A stretch of DNA of 64,000 nucleotides. Source: CAWFXC01 sp963819735. Lineage in GTDB: Bacteria; Actinomycetota; Acidimicrobiia; IMCC26256; DASPTH01. Location of the stretch: NCBI GenBank assembly GCA_963819735.1, contig CAWFXC010000002.1:434001-498000 (forward strand), in the 5' to 3' direction. Below, one piece after another: positions 59,095-64,000 of the stretch. The translations under genes and the position numbers were made by a program. Position 1 is the stretch's first letter. Every line of letters starts with the position of its first letter. Under the pieces are notes generated by a model. That model had not been told where the DNA came from. It did no database searches and was given only the letters and a program-made list of their open reading frames with translations.

Positions 59095-60006
59095 TCAACG
59101 ACTCTGGTCGATGAGCCCCTTGGGGAGTGCCCCGAACAGTTGGCGAACCGCCTGCGGCAACTCCTCGACGGTGACACCCTCGCCGCCCCGCGACCGGTAG
59201 GAACCGTTCAGGTGGTAGCCGTCGACCCGGCTCAAGGTGTTGCCGTCGATGCGCAGCACCGCACCCGAGAGCCAGCCCGAGTCGTCGCTCACGAGCCAGG
59301 TGACCACCGACGACGCGTTCGCGGGATCGAGCCGGTCCCAACCGTCAGCGGCGTCGCCGGCGCCGACGATGTAGGTGTCCGCCGTCATGCGCGTCGACGA
59401 GATCGGTGAGATCGCGTTGACCGTCACGCCGTACTCCGCCATCTCCAGCGCGGCCACCACGGTCAGGCCGGCGATGGCCGACTTCGCGACGCTGTAGTTC
59501 GCCTGCCCCGGGGAGCCCCAGAGCCCCGCGCCCGACGTCGTGTTCACGACCCGCGCCGACAGCGGCTCACCCGCCTCGGCCCGCGCGCGCCAGTGTGCGC
59601 ACGCGTGGCGGGTCACGGTGAACGTGCCCTTGAGGTGAACTTCGAGGACGTCGTCGAACGCCGACTCCGTCATCTCCGTCAGCGGTAGGGACCGCAGGAA
59701 TCCGGCGTTGTTCACGACCGCGTCGAGGTGCCCGTAGCGTTCGACCACGCGCGCGACGAGCGACTTGATCCCGTTCCAGTCGGCGACCGACGTCTCGTCG
59801 CCCATTGCCGCGCCGCCGGCGCCTTCGATCTCGGCCGCGACCGTGCGCGCCACCGACGCGCCGGGATCAGGTTCGCCGGCGAGCGTGACCCCGAGGTCGT
59901 TCACCACGACCGTGGCACCGTGTCGCGCCAGCTCGAGGGCGTGCGAGCGTCCGAGCCCGCGTCCCCCACCCGTGACGATCACGACCTTCCCGTCGAGCAA
60001 CGCCAT
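59095..60006 (-). CDS. Short-chain dehydrogenase (3-hydroxyacyl or 17-beta-HSD4-like)
   Basis: The 303-residue product has VTGGGRGLGRSHALELA (NAD motif), VVVNDLGVTLAGE, DAVVNNAGFLRS, and NYSVAKSAIAG with the active Tyr and Lys. The order is as in the SDR part of peroxisomal multifunctional enzyme type 2. It likely oxidises a hydroxyacyl-CoA or a steroid side-chain intermediate. It stands between the SDR at 60066 and the solute-binding gene on the same strand. Confidence 0.85.
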   Translation of the reverse strand: MALLDGKVVIVTGGGRGLGRSHALELARHGATVVVNDLGVTLAGEPDPGASVARTVAAEIEGAGGAAMGDETSVADWNGIKSLVARVVERYGHLDAVVNNAGFLRSLPLTEMTESAFDDVLEVHLKGTFTVTRHACAHWRARAEAGEPLSARVVNTTSGAGLWGSPGQANYSVAKSAIAGLTVVAALEMAEYGVTVNAISPISSTRMTADTYIVGAGDAADGWDRLDPANASSVVTWLVSDDSGWLSGAVLRIDGNTLSRVDGYHLNGSYRSRGGEGVTVEELPQAVRQLFGALPKGLIDQSR

Positions 60007-60065
60007 GACCGATCCCCCGTCACCTCGTGCACGGACTCCTGACGCCGCGCGTGCCGGTCGGTGGT

Positions 60066-60899
60066 TCAGCCGAGGACAGTGCCCTCCATGAAGCCGACGA
60101 CACCGACCGCGCTCTCGTACGTGCTGGTCATCCCCGAGCTCGTGTACCCGGCGTCGACGATCATGATCTCGCCGGTGACGTAGCGGGCGGCGTCGCTGCA
60201 CAGGAACGCGAGCGGACCGGCCTGTTCATCGGGCTGCGACGCCTCGATCCCCGTCTCGCCCCGGTAGTCGGTGCCGAAGCCGAGCCAGACTTCGGCGTTG
60301 GCCCGGGCCAGCGGCGTGTCGGTCGGGCCGGGGAGGATCGCGTTGATGCGGATGCCCTTCTGCAACAGCGGGAACGCCTGGCTGGCCACGTACACGTTGA
60401 TCGCCTGCTTGCTGAACATGTAGTCGGCGCGTTCGGGATGCGCCTCGATCCATGCGACCGCGGCGTCGAAGTCGGGGGCGGCGAGGTACTCCTGCACGAG
60501 CGCCATGTTGGTGCGCCACCCGAGGCCCGCGGTCGACGAGATCATGCCGATCGCGCTGCCGCGCCCGAGATAGCCCTTCTGGATCACCCGGTCGTGGAGG
60601 TGCCGGTGGCCGATGAAGTTGATCTTCTCGATGCCCGGCGTGCCGTCGGCCACACCGGCGCACGAGAACAGCGCGTCGATCGGGCCACCGCACTCGTCGA
60701 CGGCGGCGTCGATGCTCGCCTTGTCGCGGAGGTCGAGGTTGATCGACTTGACGCCCTCGAGGGTGACGGGCGCGTAGTCCATCACGACGACTTCGGCGCC
60801 GAGGTCCTGCACCAGCTCTGCGGTCGCGGCACCCATACCGGTTGCACCTCCGACGACCAACGCTCGCTTGCCGTCGTAGCGGAATGCGTCTGCCTTCAT
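60066..60899 (-). CDS. Short-chain dehydrogenase/reductase (3-alpha-HSD-like)
   Basis: The 277-residue product has LVVGGATGMGAATAEL (NAD motif), IDALFSCAGVADG, MISSTAGLGW and YMFSKQAINVY (catalytic YxxxK), and VTGEIMIVDAGY. Its layout is close to the 3-alpha-hydroxysteroid dehydrogenase/carbonyl reductase group. AGGAG lies upstream of ATG 60899. It is probably co-transcribed with the SDR at 59095-60006 (59 bp gap). Confidence 0.85.
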   Translation of the reverse strand: MKADAFRYDGKRALVVGGATGMGAATAELVQDLGAEVVVMDYAPVTLEGVKSINLDLRDKASIDAAVDECGGPIDALFSCAGVADGTPGIEKINFIGHRHLHDRVIQKGYLGRGSAIGMISSTAGLGWRTNMALVQEYLAAPDFDAAVAWIEAHPERADYMFSKQAINVYVASQAFPLLQKGIRINAILPGPTDTPLARANAEVWLGFGTDYRGETGIEASQPDEQAGPLAFLCSDAARYVTGEIMIVDAGYTSSGMTSTYESAVGVVGFMEGTVLG

Positions 60900-61026
60900 C
60901 TGCGTGTGCTCCTGTCGGTCGTCCCGGGAGAGATGCCCGGGACGCTAGCGCGGTCGAGCGCACCGTCGACCACGTGGACCACCGGACGCGCGTGTCCGAA
61001 TCCCGGCGTGGGATGATCGACGTCTG

Positions 61027-61860
61027 ATGAATGCCCCGCGGCTCCCCCACTTCTACGACCATCTCGACTTCCGCTGGGAGCAGGGTGAGGGCACGTTCAC
61101 CGCGCGTGCGCACGTCCAGCCCATGTTGTGCCGACCCGGCACCGAAGTTCCCCGCGTGGGAGTGCTCGCGCTCTACGCCGACAACATCTCGGGCTACCTC
61201 TCCTCCGTCTCGCTGGACCGGCCGGCACCCACCATCGACCTGAGCGTCCACGTCTTCCGCACGCCGACCAATCCGGTGTTGGTCTTCGAGAGCCGGCCAC
61301 TGCGCGTCGGACGGCGCATCTCCGTCACCGAGACGTGGTTCACCGCCGAGGGGGAGCCGGATCCGTTCGCGGTGTCGGTCGGGTCACACCTGGCCGTCGG
61401 CGATCCCACCCCCGGTGGGTTCTCGTTGCGCCACGCGGAGGAACGGCTCACGCGGCCCGTGGTGGTGCTCGACGAGCCGATCTCCGAACGGGCGGGGATC
61501 ATCGAGACCGCGCCCGGCACGGTCGAGATCGCGTCTGCTCGCCACGTGGTCAACGGGCTCGGCACGCTGCACGGCGGCATGCTCGCCCTGCTCATCGAGC
61601 GCGCGTGCGAATCGGCCCTGGGCGACGACCCGCACGTGGTGACCGGCATCGACGTGCGCTACCTCGCGAGCCCGCGCGTCGGACCCGCCCGGGCGGTGGC
61701 GACGACGCTGCGCAGCGACGAGCAGGGCACGCACTTCTGGGTGGAGGTCACCGACGCCGGCGACGACGACCGCCTCGTCGTGCACGCGCTCGCCACGGCG
61801 CGCGCCCTCGACGACAATCCGTTCCCACAACCCGACACGACAACGATGGAGGACACATGA
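61027..61860 (+). CDS. Double-hotdog acyl-CoA thioesterase-like protein
   Basis: The 277-residue product has two hotdog halves: an N-terminal half with VLALYADNISGYL and VHVFRTPTNPV, and a C-terminal PaaI-like half with LHGGMLALLIERACE. This is a typical arrangement of acyl-CoA thioesterases. It may release fatty or aromatic acids from CoA. Its stop overlaps the cupin gene (ATGA). Confidence 0.75.
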   Translation: MNAPRLPHFYDHLDFRWEQGEGTFTARAHVQPMLCRPGTEVPRVGVLALYADNISGYLSSVSLDRPAPTIDLSVHVFRTPTNPVLVFESRPLRVGRRISVTETWFTAEGEPDPFAVSVGSHLAVGDPTPGGFSLRHAEERLTRPVVVLDEPISERAGIIETAPGTVEIASARHVVNGLGTLHGGMLALLIERACESALGDDPHVVTGIDVRYLASPRVGPARAVATTLRSDEQGTHFWVEVTDAGDDDRLVVHALATARALDDNPFPQPDTTTMEDT

Positions 61861-62294
61861 GCGACATCAGCGAGAGCACGGCGCTCGATACTGCCGACGA
61901 CGGAGACCTGAAGCCATTCGTCTTCGACGTCGCCACGGTGCCGGGGCACACGAACGTCGAGCTGATGGGTGACTTCCCGGAGGCCGAGCAGCTGTTCGAG
62001 CTGCTCGGGCGCGACCTCGTCACCAAGGTGCTGGTGCAGACACCCCAGTTGAGCGTGTACCACGAGGCGGCGAAGCCCGGCGAGCGGGTCAAGCCGCATC
62101 GCCACGGCACCTACCAGGTGAACTACGTGCTCCGCGGCGAGCTCCAGTTCGGCAATCAGCGCGTGACCGCGGGCATGGGGTACTTCAGCCCCGACCAGCT
62201 CTACTCGTGGCGGGCGGGCGAAGACGGCGCCGAGTGGATCGAGATCCACTCGGGCATCGGCGGGATCTTCACCGACCGGCCACCGGCGTCGTGA
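61857..62294 (+). CDS. Cupin-domain protein
   Basis: The 145-residue product has KPHRHGTYQVNYVLRGEL and MGYFSPDQLYSWRAGED, the two cupin motifs, with two His (HRH) able to bind metal. It is coupled to the thioesterase gene by a four-base overlap. It may bind a small organic acid or act as dioxygenase. It is convergent with the SnoaL gene. Confidence 0.75.
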   Translation: MSDISESTALDTADDGDLKPFVFDVATVPGHTNVELMGDFPEAEQLFELLGRDLVTKVLVQTPQLSVYHEAAKPGERVKPHRHGTYQVNYVLRGELQFGNQRVTAGMGYFSPDQLYSWRAGEDGAEWIEIHSGIGGIFTDRPPAS

Positions 62295-62323
62295 CGCCGG
62301 GTCGGTGACCTACCACGGGATCG

Positions 62324-62836
62324 TCACTGCGGCGAGGCCTGGGGGAAGTAGCTGGCGTCGAGCCGGTCGCGACGGCCGGTGGTGAGGAAGTCACCCGCGG
62401 AGGTTCCCTCCTGGTCGAAGTCGTGGAGGTACTTGCGGTCGATGATGCGCCACTCGCCGTCGCGCCGCTCCCAGCGGTCGACGTAGCGCCCGAGGTTGCG
62501 GCTGTCGATGCACGTGCCGTCCTCGTCGATGCGACGCAACGTCACGTCGCCGTAGGTCTCGCTCGTCGCGGTGTCACCGTCGACGGCGATGAGGACGTTG
62601 GAGAACTGGTGGGAGTGCGCGTGGAAGGTCGGGTGCGCCGCCATGCACATGTCGACGAAGCCGTAGCCGCTGCCCTGGAACATCTGCTCGTGGTAGTCGG
62701 CCGTCGCCTCGGGCCAGAACACGGTGAGGCCGAGCTCGCGGTCGAGTCGGTCCATGCAGCGCCCGTAGCGGTAGATCACCTCGGTGATCGCCTGCTTGTC
62801 GAGCAGCTCCTGCAACGCGGAATCGGTGTCGCTCAT
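62324..62836 (-). CDS. SnoaL-like/NTF2-fold protein
   Basis: This 170-residue protein has LLDKQAITEVIYRYGRCMDR and SETYGDVTLRRIDEDG then RYVDRWERRDGEWRIIDRK, a typical SnoaL-like (steroid isomerase or scytalone-dehydratase-type) layout. The Asp/His pairs of the cavity (MDRLDRE, HAHSHQF) are kept. ATG 62836 has AAGGGGGG upstream. It likely acts on the same pathway as the Zn-dehydrogenase that precedes it. Confidence 0.8.
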   Translation of the reverse strand: MSDTDSALQELLDKQAITEVIYRYGRCMDRLDRELGLTVFWPEATADYHEQMFQGSGYGFVDMCMAAHPTFHAHSHQFSNVLIAVDGDTATSETYGDVTLRRIDEDGTCIDSRNLGRYVDRWERRDGEWRIIDRKYLHDFDQEGTSAGDFLTTGRRDRLDASYFPQASPQ

Positions 62837-62902
62837 GGCCCCCCTTTGACTGGGTTGTGATCGTCGGACGGCACGATCGACCGCCCGCACCGGCACGCCC
62901 GG

Positions 62903-63988
62903 CTACGAGACGTCGCCGTACGGGTGGATCATGATGCGCGCCGGGCCGTCGGCGCGACGGGCGAGGTCGATGGCGTCGGGAACGCCCTCGAGGTCGACGA
63001 CGAGGCCGATCACCGGGCTCGGATCGAGCTCACCGGCCACGACCGCGTCGAGCGTGCCGTACCAGTCCTCGTGCTTCGGCCCGCCCCCGAAGTGGATCAC
63101 GACCCCCTTCTTCTTCGCGACGGCTGAGGAGATGTGGTCGCCCTCGGGCGCGCCGCCCGCAGTGAAGACGTGGGTGTTCGGCGGGCAGCCGTGCACGATG
63201 CCGTCGAGCACACCAGGTACCCCGACGAACTCGTAGACGAAGCAGCGCGGGATCGCGCTCGCGCCGTCATGGTTGAGCTCGACCAGGCTCGGCATCGCCG
63301 CGTTGCCGAGTGCGACCTCGTTCCAGAGGTCGTACGGCGACCGCTCGCGCGGGTCGACCGTGTGCGTGGCGCCCATCTCCCGCGCGGTCGCGCGGCGTGA
63401 CTCGTTGTAGTCGGCCACCAGGATGGGGCTCACGCCGCGACGTGCGAGCGCGGCGACTGCGGACAGCCCGATCGCGCCCGCACCGATCACGAGCGGGACG
63501 ACTGAGGCGTCGACCCCCGAGTTGCGCACGTAGTACTCGCCGACCGCGAACGCGTCGGCCAGCGCGGCATGGTCGACGGGCACGCTCGGCGGCACCACGC
63601 GCGCGAACGTGTCCTGCACGAGCATCAGCTCGCCGAATCCGCCCGGCGCGTCGGGGCTGCAGCCGATGATGCGGTGCACGCCGCCGACGTTCAGCACGGG
63701 GAGCGAGGTGATGTGCGCGCCGAGGGGGAACGCGTCGGCGTCGACACTCGGACCGTGGCCGATCACCTCACCGAGGAACTCGTGACCCATCACGATGTCG
63801 GCATCGGCCCGGTAGTCCCAGAGCCCGCTGTCGTCGTCGGCCACCGCCTCGGGATTGTCCATGAAGTGCAGGTCCGACGCGCAGATTGCGCAGCTCAGCA
63901 CCTTCAGGAGCAGCTGCCCCGGCCCCGGCACCGGAGCACTCGTCTCGCGGGTCTCGACCTTCCCGCCGCGCAACACCGCTGCCTTCAC
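62903..63988 (-). CDS. Zinc-type alcohol dehydrogenase (MDR family)
   Basis: The 361-residue product has the catalytic-zinc part AICASDLHF and GHEFLGEV, and the NAD motif VIGAGAIGLSAVAAL. The structural-zinc Cys cluster normally around residues 95-112 is absent (PVLNVGGVHRIIG), so it is a one-zinc member. GTG 63988 has GGAGG upstream. It may oxidise an alcohol of the neighbouring catabolic pathway, and is 67 bp ahead of the SnoaL gene. Confidence 0.85.
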   Translation of the reverse strand: MKAAVLRGGKVETRETSAPVPGPGQLLLKVLSCAICASDLHFMDNPEAVADDDSGLWDYRADADIVMGHEFLGEVIGHGPSVDADAFPLGAHITSLPVLNVGGVHRIIGCSPDAPGGFGELMLVQDTFARVVPPSVPVDHAALADAFAVGEYYVRNSGVDASVVPLVIGAGAIGLSAVAALARRGVSPILVADYNESRRATAREMGATHTVDPRERSPYDLWNEVALGNAAMPSLVELNHDGASAIPRCFVYEFVGVPGVLDGIVHGCPPNTHVFTAGGAPEGDHISSAVAKKKGVVIHFGGGPKHEDWYGTLDAVVAGELDPSPVIGLVVDLEGVPDAIDLARRADGPARIMIHPYGDVS

Positions 63989-64000
63989 TCGTGCCTCCGT

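Overview
The window is a very GC-rich, gene-dense stretch of bacterial chromosome whose content points to an actinobacterium, most likely an uncultured or little-studied member of Acidimicrobiia or a relative. The clues are F420-type PPOX oxidoreductases, a TIGR03086/DinB-type protein, a DUF4235 protein, a three-domain PAP2/kinase-like/flippase protein, ECF sigma, TetR and IclR regulators, frequent GTG starts, and many short-chain dehydrogenases (SDRs), enoyl-CoA hydratases and amidohydrolases. No rRNA, tRNA, CRISPR array, insertion sequence or phage gene was seen. The taxonomy is an inference from gene content.

Left part (1-15.4 kb): envelope and energy functions. A secreted metallophosphoesterase and a CDF-like membrane protein come first. 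Next is a redox operon: a membrane-anchored small protein, a ferric-reductase-like heme protein, a NuoF-like flavoprotein, a 3Fe-4S ferredoxin and a lone cyclic-nucleotide-binding domain. It is preceded by a triple 11-bp direct repeat. A second copy of the repeat, inverted, lies before the PAP2/pseudokinase/flippase gene. An FtsX-type permease, membrane proteins, a lipoprotein hydrolase and a Na+/H+ antiporter follow.

Middle (15.7-31.7 kb): a chimeric alcohol dehydrogenase/winged-helix pseudogene and an SRPBCC protein. Then a minus-strand operon (SnoaL, P450, FAD oxidoreductase, alpha/beta hydrolase, 38-residue protein) is divergent from a TetR gene with a candidate operator between them. A four-gene PRC-barrel operon with two tiny proteins follows. 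A catabolic operon (D-aminoacylase-like amidohydrolase, BKACE, amidohydrolase-2) is divergent from an IclR regulator.

Right part (31.7-64 kb): an acyl-CoA ligase plus amidase pair; a five-gene operon of two related epimerases, an epoxide hydrolase, a phosphotransferase and an internally deleted sulfotransferase; a tandem HD-GYP protein with a LuxR domain; a SET-domain methyltransferase; a glycine-rich secreted protein; an ECF sigma factor overlapping a VOC protein; a PrmA-like methyltransferase; and a run of fatty-acid- or sterol-like catabolic genes (SDRs, enoyl-CoA hydratase, nitronate monooxygenase, thioesterase, Zn-dehydrogenase) with an ABC solute-binding protein.

About nine apparent single-base frameshifts interrupt otherwise well-conserved genes. 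Five of them fall within about 2.3 kb of the redox operon. There are also two in-frame deletions or fusions and two gene relics. Either this is an uncorrected assembly or the locus is decaying; raw reads would decide.
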